From positions 7,948,145 to 8,012,144 of the forward strand of contig CM048841.1 in the NCBI GenBank assembly GCA_026545765.1: 64,000 bases of DNA. Reading direction: 5' to 3'. The position numbers were made by a program, and so were the translations under genes. Below, piece by piece: positions 42,560 to 54,739 of this stretch. The notes beneath the pieces are model-generated. The model saw nothing but the letters and a program-made list of their open reading frames with translations. It did no database searches and was not told the origin of the DNA. Position 1 is the first letter of the stretch, and the number at the start of each line of letters is the position of its first letter. This stretch comes from Plantago major (Eukaryota; Streptophyta; Magnoliopsida; Lamiales; Plantaginaceae).

Positions 42560-44040
42560 TTTTGGCGCCGTCTGTGGGAAACTCTACAAAGGGTTTCGTG
42601 TTTGAGTTAAGTTGATGGCAAGAACAAGGCAGACGACGGGACTAGTCTTTGCGTGAAACTCCACCACCATGCCCACGAGGACATCCACCCACCCGGGGAC
42701 GAAGGGCCACTGTGGCTGGAAGGATCGCTGGAAGGAGATATCCGAGTGATGGGCGCCTGACCCATCCTCGAGATGAGGAAGAGGCGCTCCGCAGGGAGTC
42801 AAAGTGTTCTGAGAATCTTGTACTGCGGATCATGGAGAAGGGGTTGCACGAGTTTCTCCGGCAGAATCTCAAGGCCCCACTACAGGTCCACAGTTTACTA
42901 TGCCCGTTGGTCGCGTTGTCGGCACAAGCGACCTTGGACTAAGTGAAACTTAGTTTGATAGATTGCTCACTATAATCCAAGGATGCCTAGGGTCTAACAA
43001 TGCCCATCCTCAGCAAGCCACTCCGCTAGTGGCTACTCCGGTTCAGCGAGCTGCATTATCAAAAGCAGCGTCCGATCCAACGGAGGTTAGGGAATCAGCT
43101 GCCTCAAGAGGATTTGTGAAACCTTCTAGACCGGCGGGCATCTGCCTCTCAAGCTCGGGGTGAGGGAAGCCCAAACGGAAGGAGAGAGTATCAAGAAGGG
43201 GATAATAGGCATCCATGAGTTCCGCGACAAGCACCACTGAGAGACAGAGATCATGTAGCAGAGACCATTCCAGTAGTCCGATTAGATGAACTCCCCGTGG
43301 ATGTCGCAGTTCATCCAAGGACAGGAGAGATCTTGACTGCTGACGAAATCTACGCTGAGCAAAAAGCTTTGGAAGCCCAAATTCTGAACCTCGGACGTCT
43401 GGTAAAAGACCACGGACAGATAACTACTAGTGCACCAAATTCTCTGTGCGATGACATCATGAGAGAAAAGGAAAGAAACAAAAACTCGGACCAAGTGATT
43501 CCGAACTTGAAATACTATTATGGGGATACTGGTCCCGTTGGTCACCTGACAAGGTACAACAGCAAGATGGATTCCAAGGAAATGAGCGACAATACAAAAG
43601 CTCTTACGTTCTCATCCACTCTCTTCGGAACGGCTATGGATTGGTACACCGCTTTGCCGAACAAGTCGATAAGGTCATATGCAGACCTTTCTTCCAAGTT
43701 CTTGGCACGATTTGGAAAATTGAAAAGGAGGAAGCGTACCGTAGAGCACCTAGCCGAGGTTATACAGAGGGAGCAGGAAGATCTTAGAACTTTCCTATAT
43801 CGCTTTAATATGGAGGTCCTCCGAGTTGGGCCTCACAGTATTAAAGAACGGGTTCGTCACCTGTACGCTAATTCTTACAACTCCGAGCTCCAAAGGAAAC
43901 TCTCCAGCCAGGAGGTAAGAAGTGAGAAACACTTGGACGACATCTGTGAGGAGGTGATGTATGGAGAGGAATATCGAAGGAACGTTCCAGTCCGGGTACG
44001 ATTCTCCAAGTATCATAAGATATTTGGAACCATTGACTGG
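42560..44040 (+). mobile_element. Ty3/gypsy leader and gag, right copy (fossil)
   Basis: The gag region includes a retrotransposon gag domain at about 43.5-44.0 kb, recognised by the words MDWYTALPNKSI and LSSKFLARFGK; the type resembles the Tat lineage. No protease, reverse transcriptase or integrase of this element follows; copia sequence takes over near 44.04-44.08 kb. Broken and truncated. Confidence 0.8.
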
Positions 44041-44079
44041 AGATCAATTCTGGTCGATTCTTTGTTGACATTTTGATGA

Positions 44080-46636
44080 AAGAAATTTCCCAACATTATG
44101 AGGAGAAAGAAAACAGCTGGAAAAGAGTATCTCATGGCAAGATACATCATTGAGAAGTTTGGATCCTCGAACAAAACAATGTGAACAACAAGTTCAAAAC
44201 ATAATTCATTTGCAAGCTATTGCAAATCAACTGCCAGATGTATTTACTGATCTTAAAAGGGTAACAAAATCCCATATTCCAGCTGCAAATGCTCCAGTAA
44301 GAGTCGAAATCCCCAGAGGACAATCTTCCATTGAGAATGAGGCTAATGCACGCCAGAAGCGTGGTAGACCTCTTGGTTCCAAAGATAAAAATCATCGGAA
44401 AAGAAAAGGAGCAATCACAGAAAGTTGCCTAAAAGAGGACACAAAAGCTCAAGTAGAGCACTCTGACATAATAAATAAGGTTCAAGTTCAAGAAGAACAT
44501 CAGGCGCCTGAGAACGAAGAAATATCGATTAATTATATCTTGTTTGGAAAAAGATGGAACTGAAATGAAATCAACATCGACGATATATTTGCTTATAACA
44601 TAGCTATTGATATCATGGGAGAAAATAAGAATCATGAAGATTCAGAGCCTACCTCGGTTGATGAGTGTAAGCAAAGATAGGATTGGCCTAAGTGGAAGGA
44701 GGCAATAAACGCAGAGTTGGAATCTCTCGTGAAGCGAAAGGTATTTGGACATGTGATCCAAGCACCAAAGGATGTAAAACCAGTGGGAAATAAATGGGTA
44801 TTTTTGCGAAAGAGGAATGATAAAAATGAGATTGTAAGATATAAAGCAAGACTCGTAGCCTGACGTTTTACCAAGACACAGTATTACTATGAAGAAACAT
44901 ATTAGCCGATGGTAGATGCAATCACTTTTAGCTATTTGATAAGCTTGTTGTACAAGAAAAGTTGGAAATCGTCTAATGGATGTAGTCCTTTGCCTATTTG
45001 TATGGCTCATTGGAAAAGGAAATTTACATGAGAATTCTAGATGGATTGAGATACGAAACACATAATGGATCTCGAGAAATGTACTCAATAAAACTGAACA
45101 AGTCTTTATACGGATTGAAACAATCTGGTCGAATGTGGTACAATCGTTTGAGTACATTCTTGATCAAAGAAGGTTACAAAAATGATCCCATATCTCCATG
45201 TGTGTTTATCAAAAGATCTAGATGAAGGTTAAATCACGATCATTTGTATATGTAGACGACTTGAACATTATTGGAACTCCAGGAGAGTTATCAAAAGCCG
45301 TGTGCCTATTGAAAAATGAATTTGAAATGAAAGACCTTGGGAAAACAAAATTTGTTTTAGGTCTTCAGATTGAGCATTTAAAGGGCGGTGTTTTTTTTGC
45401 ATCAATCCACATACACAACAAAAGTGTTGGAAAGATTCAATATGGGAAATGCACATCCGTTGAGTACACCAATGGTTGTACGATCCTTTGAATGTCGAGA
45501 ACGATCCATTCCGACCTTGTGACGATGATGAAGAACTTCTAGGCCTCCAAACGCCATATCTAAGTGCAATTGGTGCACTGATGTATCTTGCTACAAATAC
45601 AAGACCAGATATAGCATTTGCTGTAAATTTATTAGCAAGATACAGTTCTTCTCCAACTCAAAGGCATTGGAACGGGATAAAACACCTCTTGCGATACCTT
45701 CCAGGAACAAAAGAAATGGGGTTGTATTATCCCGACTCCTCTACCACGGGATTAATTGGTTATGCAGATGCAGGATATTTGTCTGACCCACCCACATAAT
45801 GGTAGATCTCAAATAGGTTATGTGTTCACCTATGGAGGTACGACTATTTCTTGGCGGTGTGTAAAACAAACGATGGTTGCTACTTCTTCTAATCATGCAG
45901 AACTCCTAGCAATCCCTAAAGCAAGTCGTGAATGCATTTGGTTGAGATCCATCACTCATCACATTCGACAAATGTGCGGACTCCCTACAATGGAAAACTC
46001 TCCGACTGTAATTCACGAAGATAATGTAGCTTGCGTTGCTCAGTTAAAGGAAGGTTTTATCAAAGGTGACAGGACAAAACATACCCTACCTAAATTCTTC
46101 TTCACTCATGAACTTCAACAGAGTAATCAAATTTATGCGCAACAAATCCGCTCAAGTGAAAATTTGGCAGACTTATTCACCAAATCTCTTCGTACTTCGA
46201 CATTAGAAACTAAGGCCTTGATCGGCATCGACATCGAGGGAGGTAAAGTAATGTAACCATGAGGGAGTGGAATACCGTTGTACTCTTTTCCTTCGCTAAA
46301 ATTATTTTTGGGTTTTTCTTTAGCAAGGTTTCTAACGAGGCAACATTACTATGCGTATATCCAAATCTAGTTTCATGATTGACATTCAAGGGGGAGTGTT
46401 GTGAAACATACATAAGTGAATGCCCATATGTCAAAGGCATGTCAGAAGAGAAGAAAAATTATAGCCATCACAGTATTAGCATAGTATATGTATTAAATGA
46501 GGGTTGAATTTAGATGGAAATGTGTATAAGATGTCGGGTGAAATTTGCCTATAAAAGGGTGTATTCTGAATGAAATAAACACACTTCAAAAACCAATTTC
46601 AGTATATTTCTACCTTCTTGTTCTTCTGTTGTTTCA
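44080..46636 (+). mobile_element. Second Ty1/copia element, 3' part (fossil)
   Basis: Holds the region before the reverse transcriptase (words VFTDLKRVTKSHIPAANAP and KRGRPLGSKDKN), the reverse transcriptase and the RNase H (44.6-46.25 kb), a polypurine tract at about 46388-46396 and a short 3' LTR. A different lineage from the Sirevirus. The 5' half is missing and the coding part is broken in several places. Confidence 0.82.
46397..46636 (+). mobile_element. 3' LTR of second copia element
   Basis: About 240 bp from TGTTGTGAAACATAC to near TTGTTTCA, preceded by AAGGGGGAG. It contains a TATA-like 'cctataaaagg' at about 46550, consistent with a compact copia LTR. The right end is approximate. 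Confidence 0.65.
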
Positions 46637-46901
46637 TATTTTATTTAATAAGAACAATTATTTAAGCACTATGTCTAAAAAATGAGAATTTAGAATGTTT
46701 ATCTAAAAATATAGGCGTTTCATATATAAAAAATTATTTTGTTAATAAAATAGTAGATGTTTTGGTTAAAAACATCGATATTTTTATTAAAAATGTAGGT
46801 CCGTTTATGTTCAAATATATGTTGGAGATCTCCTACAAGACTTTGTTGTAATTAGTAATATAAATTTAATTTAACGTAATATATTGATTATGTCTATCAA
46901 A
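46637..46901. repeat. Diverged direct repeat, copy 1
   Basis: Resembles 48395-48675, sharing 'tattttatttaat', 'aaaaatatagg', 'acatcgata' and 'tgtctatcaaatactcc' in the same order. An old direct repeat on either side of the Stowaway-like element. Confidence 0.7.
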
Positions 46902-47084
46902 TACTCCATTCGTCCCGTTAAACGGGTCTCACTTTCCATTTAGGGTTGTCCCATTAATATAGTTTCATTCGCAAAATGACAAAAAAATAAACCTCATTAA
47001 CCAATATTCATCTTACTTTATTATATATCTCTCATTGCATTATCTTTCTTTATAATTTATCTCATCCTCTCATATATATTTTTT

Positions 47085-48056
47085 GGGCGAATTACATAAG
47101 GTACCCCTTAAATTCGAGCCAATTACAGATTCAACCCCCGATCTCAAACAATTACATCTAAGTCCAAAATCTATATTTTGAGTTGACCAACTAAAATTTA
47201 AATGGAAAAGAAAATGAATTTGACTCAATTGCAATTTACAAGTTTTATTTTACTACACATTATACCCAAATAATTTTATAACTTACAAAAATAGTCCAAA
47301 AATTTTTAAATAGCCCCAATAATTTCATAACTAACATAAATAGTCCACAGAACAATTTTTTTTCCGAATACACCAACATCCCGATCACCTCGTCGGTCGG
47401 AGCTCCGGCAGATAACTTCCGTGACAGAGCTTCCATGGCGGAACCATAGTGCTTCCGCCATGGAAGCCGGATCTGGAGTGGATCAGAGCTTCCATGGCGG
47501 AAGCACTGTGCTTCCGCCATGGAAGCCAAATCTGGATTGGATCGGAGCTTCCCGCTCCAGATAGATCGGCATGGAAGCTTCCGCCATGGAAGCTTTGTTG
47601 ACATATTTCCCATCCGAGTTTTGCGATTGTTCCCCGTCCGAGTTTTGCCATTGAAGATCTCTTCCGCTTCCGGGAAAGAAGATGGTGTTGTGAGTTGTGG
47701 CGGTGGGGTAGAAGATGGTTGGTGGTGGTTGGGGAAGATGGTGGTTGGAAGTGGTAGGGAAGAATGAGGTGGTGGAGTGGTGGGGAAGAAGAAGGGTAGA
47801 AATTTTAATAAGTAATTTTTTTGGGGTATTTTTAATAAGAATTGAAAGTGTTGGGGGTATTTTGGAATAAATAAATTTAATGTAATTATTGAATTATAAA
47901 GAAAAGATAAAATAGCTGAAAAAGTTGACTTTTGGGTTTGGATTTAATTTTCAAATTAGGCATTTGTTAATTTTGGACGAATCTGTAATAGACGCCAATC
48001 TAGGGGTGAATGTGAAAAGGGGGCATATTTAATGAGTGGTTTTTGTAATTTTCCCT
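47085..48056. mobile_element. Nested non-autonomous DNA element with GC-rich palindromes
   Basis: The left tip GGGCGAATTACATAAGG and the reversed right tip GGGAAAATTACAAAAAC are imperfect inverted repeats, and the subterminal parts share 'aattacagattcaa'-like and 'gaatctgtaatag'-like words. The interior (47400-47780) is GC-rich and palindromic, unlike the AT-rich surroundings. No transposase. The superfamily is not settled; Mutator-like is possible. Confidence 0.55.
47410..47600. repeat. Array of CTTCCGCCATGGAAG palindromes
   Basis: Several inverted units of 'gcttccatggcggaagc' and 'gcttccgccatggaagc'. One pair, 47488-47506 and 47508-47526, is a perfect 19-bp inverted repeat around a single T at 47507. 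Unit spacers 'gatctggagtggatcag' and 'atctggattggatcgg' are themselves repeated. Confidence 0.9.
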
Positions 48057-48394
48057 ATTTTTTTTTCATTCTCTAGCATTTCTATCTCTTACAACAAACA
48101 ATAAGCTATCAATTGTCTTAAAGACAGTGCTGAAAATAAGTAACAGCACGGAGGGAGGGAGTATATAAGTAGTACCCCATGTTTTCTTTTTAAAGCTTGA
48201 TCGTTTGACTTTTTTCAGTGAACTATAAACAACTTCGGCCACAAATTACCTTTTAACTACAATATTGAAAAATGTAACAAAAATAAATAAATAAAATTAA
48301 CGAAGTAATATTTCATAATATAATTTTATTAAATATTTAAATTTCCTTTCTAATTCCGTCCAAAGCCATTTCCTACTTTAATTAATTTAAATAT

Positions 48395-48675
48395 TATATT
48401 TTATTTAATTAAAACAATTAATTAAGCAGTGAGTCTATTACTTCAAAATTAGAATGTCTAGTTAAAAATATAGGTGTTTAATTAATAAAAAAGTTCAAAA
48501 AAAATTAATTAAAAAACATTTTTCATTCATAAGATAATTTTTTTACTTAAACACATCGATATGTTTTATTAAAGACATTGGTCCATCTATATTTAGATTG
48601 AGTATGGACGATAAACTTAAGCTTAATTAAGTACTAAAAATTTAATTCAACTTAATTGATATTGTCTATCAAATA
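48395..48675. repeat. Diverged direct repeat, copy 2
   Basis: Partner of 46637-46901, with many substitutions and small indels. Ends in the same 'tgtctatcaaatactcc' word, followed by a second Stowaway-like start. Confidence 0.7.
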
Positions 48676-49349
48676 CTCCCTCCATGCCGACTGAATTTAC
48701 TCACGCTCAAGCTACTGAGTGTGAAATATGTAGAATAAGAAAGACTAGTGAGATGACAATGAGTACTTATCATTTTGGAAATGCAATAGCTCTTCTAGTT
48801 GTTAGATGCAAAAACTTTGTTGAGTCGGGAGGCGGGTCGACTACGGAGTGAGTTAAATCTAATAGCATATGTAGTCGGGTGGTCCCAAAAGTCGACCTGC
48901 AACCCAAAATGATCCCTACAATTTTTACTCAATAACACATATAACCTCACAAGGCCATATTTAGAAAAATTGTTTGGTCAACTAACAAATAGAAAATGTA
49001 TCAATATGTTATTAAAATAGCGAATGTACATACACATATATATTTTTCATATATACAAAACATCATTAGGATGGGTCTATGGGCCTACAGGCCTTAAAGT
49101 TAGGCTCGGTCCTGGACCCACGGGTCTAACTTTATGTTTATGGCCGACTCTAAAAATACTTTCGCATTTGTAAAATCTCATTTGATTGGACTTGTGAGAT
49201 TGCAATCCTAGTTGGACTTAATTAATTTCTGACTGGCGAGATTGCATTCCTAGTTGGACTTAATTAATTTCTACTTTTAGAAAGTAAATTAATTAATTTG
49301 AATTTATATTAAAATAAATATGAAATTTTAATCAACTAAAGCAATAAAG
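48676..49349. other. Unassigned non-coding sequence with short tandem repeats
   Basis: Begins with a Stowaway-like tip (ACTCCCTCCATGCCG) whose partner was not found. Contains two 'gagattgcaatcctagttgg'-type units at 49195-49270, each followed by 'acttaattaatttct'. No gene seen. Confidence 0.45.
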
Positions 49350-49626
49350 TACTTCCCGGTCTATTAAAAGTTTCCTAAGCTATCACTTTATCTTCAATTA
49401 AGAGAATGGTAATAAAATAATATTTTGTAAGAGGAATTATATTGATAAAATTGTAAGTGGGTGATAATGTAAGACAGAGATTGAATAAAGTGATGATAAA
49501 GTAGGAAAGAGAAATAATAAAGAATTAGTTAGTGGGTTAAAAACTTTCTATTTATGGGGTTAGTAAGTTTCTAATGGAACCCAAAAAAAGAAAAGCTAGG
49601 AAGTTTTTAATGGAACGGATGGAGTA
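49350..49626. mobile_element. Stowaway-like MITE, 277 bp
   Basis: The left end TACTTCCCGGTCTATTAAAA and the reversed right end TACTCCATCCGTTCCATTAA are about 30-bp imperfect inverted repeats, continuing with 'gtttcctaagct' against 'cttcctagct'. Non-coding, typical size. Confidence 0.75.
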
Positions 49627-49680
49627 GTAATTAGAAAATTAGAAAGGAAATCCAAAAGCCAAAACAATCACAATTGCAGA

Positions 49681-49746
49681 AGTTAAGAATCGAAGGCATG
49701 ACCCTATTGGATCAAATTGTGGGTGCTACCGACTGAGCTGCCGCCT
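49681..49746 (-). repeat. tRNA-like sequence, possible SINE head
   Basis: On the minus strand 'ggcggcagctcagtcggtag' fits a Pol III A box, and a weaker 'gccttcgattctt' stands at B-box distance. The cloverleaf is not convincing for a working tRNA, so a tRNA-derived SINE remnant is the likelier reading. Confidence 0.4.
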
Positions 49747-49749
49747 CTT

Positions 49750-50213
49750 TTTCCGATACTCAGACTTCTGAACTATCCATTGTTTTGTTTTATTTGATTC
49801 AATTCTAAATTGCATTACTAGTCCCTAGTGCTACCCTAATTCCCAAAATACAGTCCTTCGAGTTTCAAAAAATATAAATTCGATCCCTGTAACTACAATC
49901 AAATTTTTCAAAAACAATTTTACCACTCCTATATCAAATCTAGGTATCTAAACTTACGGCCTTAAGCTCAACGATCGAATCGCAGTTCATTAATCAAATC
50001 CATGACGCTCGATTCAAATAAACGCATTGAAGATTCGAAACCGATTGCAGGACGGCCAGTTTGCTTTCGATTGGCGACTTTGAACACCTAATCGTCTGTC
50101 AGAATAGATCTTACCGGATGAGGGAGATCGACCAGTCATGACAGACATAGGTGTAAGATTCCAGTCAGGCCGACTTAGTTACGGTGGACGGTAGGTGGTC
50201 TCGGCAAACTCAA
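49750..50213. other. Unassigned non-coding sequence
   Basis: No frame, repeat ends or RNA recognised. Lies next to the left side of the right MADS block. Confidence 0.4.
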
Positions 50214-50317
50214 ACATTAAATACATGCTTTGATTAGAAACTCGTTGAACTAAAACCAATTATGCACATTAAATACATGCTTTGATTAGAAACTCGTTGA
50301 ACTAAAACCAATTATGC
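50214..50317. repeat. 52-bp tandem repeat, two units
   Basis: The unit starting 'acattaaatacatgctttga' occurs at 50214-50265 and 50266-50317, essentially identical. It ends 20 bp before the base that corresponds to window position 1. Whether it is also present left of the window cannot be seen. Confidence 0.95.
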
Positions 50318-53229
50318 AAAATTATCAGTTTTTCTAATTACTTAATGTATAATGATATACTAAATTCATAATTAGTTTTTAAAACGGTTGGAGAAATAAT
50401 AACAACAGTTAGTGCAATAGTATGACGTCAAATTACTGAGTTAGTCTGACAATTGGCGAATTGACGATTTCTACCGTTAGATCAGTCATCTAATGGCTTA
50501 AAATAAGTGACTAACGTTAGTTAGGGCGACACCTCAACTGACCGTAGAAGATCCGTAGTTTCTAAGTCAGTCTCATATAAGTTGGGCTTTTCTATTTTTA
50601 GGCCAGTTTCGTACCAACCTGAATATAGATCTAAGTTAGTAAATTATGTATGTACAAATATACCCTTATGTAATTTAATTAAAATTGAATAAATATAACT
50701 TTATTATATATGGTGTAGATTAAACCAAAAGTGGTGTTCATGGTTTTCAATTATGATCATCTCATCGTCTTCTTCATCATCTCGGTAGCTAGTGCTCTTC
50801 CCTGTCCTTATGGCTCAGATATCCTTTATGCCGGCTGATGCCCGTGACCATCGCACCCCCGCTCAAATCACATCTCTATACCTAATCGAACATCCTTTCT
50901 CCAATTTCACCATCCAATAACACTAGGCTTTTCGGCCCAATTAAAAATCCAAGTGTTGCTTCCATCGGTGGTGCTTTCTACAGCATTATCTCCATTTCTA
51001 GAGTGAAAAAGTTCTTCTGCCATACATTTATTTTCCCTCTCATATCCCTATGGTTTACATTTTCTATCGTTTTTGCTCACAGAAACATAGTTGAAATAAT
51101 GAAGATTCGTGATAATGAGGGCATAGTTGAAATAGATTTTTGTTAGTTGCAACATTATTTTTTTTTAAAATGGGATGGGACTTTCATCTATGAAGTTTTG
51201 CCCTGTTACAGAAAATTGGAGATGAACTAGGAGATGCTCTGTTTTTTTTAGCTACTCGCATGTTATCTTCAGTTTGGAATGGTAAATAGATCTCTTTGTA
51301 ATTAATATATGTTATATGTAATGTTACAAATTTGTAACGATCGATTTATTATATAATATAAATTTGAAGTAAAAAATAATTATTCCACGAGGGTATTATA
51401 GTGAAATTATATTTTCAAGGGATTTTTTATTATTGAAATAATATATTATAATCAATCGTACCCAAAATTAACATAAAATGATTTCGAACCAAAATGAGTA
51501 GATTAGATTAAATTAACTGTCATGTGTCAATCATCTAAAGGAAACCTATGTTCGTGCCGACCTGAAAATAGAAAAGCTAATATAAGTTGGTGTAAATTCA
51601 ACTTATTTATAACTTAAAAGTCGACAAGTGTTCTTAATGAAGTGTGACTTTATTTTATTTCGTATACAAGTTTAGCTTGACTTTTCATATTTTCAAACAT
51701 TCCGACCAAGGTAACAAACTAATTAGAGTATCACTTTATGTACCTTATATGTTTACGTGACTTGTTTTTAACTTACATATATAGTAGCTAGGGCCCACAC
51801 TTATAAGTTCATAGGACACATATAAACATGTAAATTCGAGTGACATGGACACGTAAGACAAGGCTGCTATTCGTGATGAATATATTCATAACCTTAATGG
51901 TTAGATATAGAAACACTGTTAGAAATTGAACAGTATATAGAAACACATTTTTATTTATATGTAGTATATTTTAGAATGGTTAGTTCAAATAAATAAGGAT
52001 TAATGTTAGAAGTTGAAAGCTTTATTTAGTTGGATGAGATATAGGGCTGAGCACATATGGATCCGGACCGACAAATACAGTCCGGGTTCCGGGTCTACAT
52101 TATTGGCAATTCTAGGCCGGACCGGGTAAAACCCGGAACTAGCCCGTAAATTGCATTGAAAACAAAAATCTTATATTTAAACAATTAGGTTAGTCCTTCA
52201 CTCTCACCCCACAAACACAAACATAATTTAAACAAGACAAGAAAACCTAATCCCAGCTGCCGCTCCACCTCCATCCATGTTTGAGAGAAAAATATGAAAC
52301 TCTTGGCTGGGAGCCACTTTTCCTTCCCGTTCTCGATATAGGATTTGAGATTCAATGTGCTGATCGACATCGGTTGATTCACTTACACATCGCTCCACCT
52401 CTGTCGGCACTCCTCTTCCCGTCCAGGCGATTTGGCTCTGAGATATGCATTTGCTTAATTTCTCTGTTTCTCATGAGCATCTAGATCATGAGCATCAATT
52501 CAAAACTATATGTATATAGTTCAGATCTGAGAAAGTTGGTTGTTTATGGATAGTAGTGTCTTGACTCTCTTCTGTTATATACAGTGATTACGTGTTGCAA
52601 GAATAAAAATTGGATTTTATTTGTTGTGGTGAGTTGGTTTTTTGCAGGCAATTGATATTTTCATTTCTTTCTTTCAAACGGTTAAGTCAACGAGCTGGCA
52701 CGGGTCCAGCCCGGACCTGGACCGAGTGTTGTTAAACGCAACACCTTTTTGGCTAAACGCAGCACCAATTATTTGCGTACTTACCAAAAATACCCCTAAC
52801 TCAAAAAAAACTTTAAAAATTAACGTAAAATCGAAATAACTCATTTACACAAACACAATAACATTAACATGCACGATTGAATACAAATTTCAACAATAAA
52901 AAACATCGAAAAATTTTCGATTTTTTTTTTTTTTGGTGAAAAGTGGAAAAAGTTGAAAAATATGTAGAGAAATTGGGGGGAAAAAAAAAAGAAAAAATTG
53001 AAAGCTACTTAAAAAAAAAAAAAAAAAACATGAAATGACCAGCCATTTCCATTTTTTTTTGTTGCAGCAGCTTTTAATTTTTTTTTTCCAACTTTTTTTT
53101 TTCCAATTAAAATGGCCCGTTTGACCGGCAATATTTTTTTTTAAATTTAAATTTATTTATTTTGAATTTGCAACTTTAACTTTAATTCGAACTTGAATCG
53201 AAATGCTTCCGAATAAAAGGTTACAATTT

Positions 53230-53731
53230 GAACACGAACGAACTTGAATAGAAAATATTACATGCCATGACTATTGACTACGTAATGCAATAACATCTTC
53301 AAAGTGTTCACAAATTTCATCGACAATGTCGAATACATCTTTCTGGCTCATATAATGCCTGCTTGGCTCAGTTATTTGTGCAAGTTTAGCCCCGAGCCAT
53401 TGTATTCTCTACAAATAAAAAACACAGAACGTAAGGATTTGATGAAATGGTAACGTCGTGTATGTATATGTATTGAATGTTTAGGAACCATACCACGGTA
53501 GGATTCATGTCGGCTGGTCGGTAATGTGCCCTTCGAGTAAATGATTCTTGGCGTGTCACTTGCATATGAGTCCTTGGTGAAACCGACTGTCTGTTGGAAG
53601 AGCTTCAGGTCCGTAATGAACTCGAAGTGTGTGGAGATGGAAATTACATCGAGCGGTCTGAAAGTTCTCGAATGAGTCTCCAGGACGATAAGAACATTGA
53701 TAGAGTGAAGGTTGTGGTGGCCTTTGCACAA
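53230..53731 (-). other. Right-block copy of the unidentified exon-like fragment
   Basis: This is the counterpart of 2890-3369. In this copy the upstream segment reads KLFQQTVGFTKDSYASD, which flows better than the left version and suggests that the left copy is the altered one. The downstream segment with YMSQKDVFDIVDE is also kept. No recognised domain and no bounded reading frame were found, so function is unknown. Confidence 0.25.
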
Positions 53732-54739
53732 TCATTGGTGTTATGAGTGGTTGAGGAATGAATTAGGGGTATCCGAACTGGCGCATAACACGGTCTGGCA
53801 TGTAAGCCTCTGTAATCTTTAAACAATGAATAATTCTCCTAAACAATGAATAATTCCCCTACCCTTTAAAAAAACTTTCGTTTACTCAATGATATGGTGC
53901 TGAATTTGTATGCAATTTGCATTCGCATATATTTTACCATATCCCCTTGATCCAAATCCAAATTCAATAGTCTAGGTTGCTTTCAAGATTCACGATATTG
54001 AGTTGTACAGACTTACTGTTGATCGTTGGTATAACATGGCCAAAGCATGGAATAAGCCATCGGTATGCCCGATAATGTCTGGAAAAAGTGGTGCAAGTAT
54101 TGGTTTTTTTTGGATTCGTGTTTGGAAGAAGATGAACCCGAAGGTGATAGTTTTGATTCCAAAGAACATGTATCACAGGTGACTGGTTCAGTGTGCGATT
54201 GAATATTTTGAAGTCTATGCAGGGTTGGTTGAATATTTGAATTTTATGAAGGTTGAAAATTTTGAATTCTATTTAGGTCGAATATTTCATGGAGTCTATT
54301 TCGTTCGAATATTTTATAAATTTGAATGAATTTTTTCTATAATATTTTATTTTATGTTATCGCACGAGTTTATTAGAATTACAAAAAAAAAAAAAAAATT
54401 GCTAAAAAAACAAATAAATAAATCTGCGACTTGCAAATAAATCCGTTAGAAAAACTCCATTTTGGAATAAAATTTTCTAAGCTCCATTTTGGAATAAAAA
54501 TTTTTAAGAATATTTTTTGTGCATTCTTTATAAACTCCATGCAGTGTAAAGTTTAGTGCATTTTTGTTTTCGTTTTTACTACCCTGCATGTAAGTCTGTA
54601 TAACCTAAAACTAAGGAGCGCATAAGAGATGGATCAGAGTGGAGATGGGACTGCAAATTATAAGCTACTTTTACAGTGCAAGGTGTGTCAAGTGAAAAAA
54701 AGCATGGAGATCTGAGTTAAACTGATCCAATATACGCAC

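Larger units (their letters stand above)
39461..43268. repeat. Helitron-plus-gypsy block, copy right of the Sirevirus
   Basis: 3808 bp that align with 25164-29000, with a few per cent of differences. It contains the same Helitron Rep pieces, the same gypsy LTR insertion point and the same gag start. Confidence 0.92.
46902..48163. mobile_element. Stowaway-like MITE carrying a nested element
   Basis: The tips TACTCCATTCGTCCCG and CGGAGGGAGGGAGTA are the classic plant Stowaway inverted ends. At about 1.26 kb it is too long for a MITE because another element (47085-48056) sits inside; without it about 290 bp remain. Confidence 0.65.

Noticed and set aside
47260-47767. Several frames across the GC-rich palindromes
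   Set aside because: Frames are open on both strands because of the palindromic GC-rich repeat; no known domain.
49681-49746. A functional tRNA gene
   Set aside because: Only the A-box-like half is convincing; stem pairing and the T-loop are poor, so it was kept as a possible SINE remnant.
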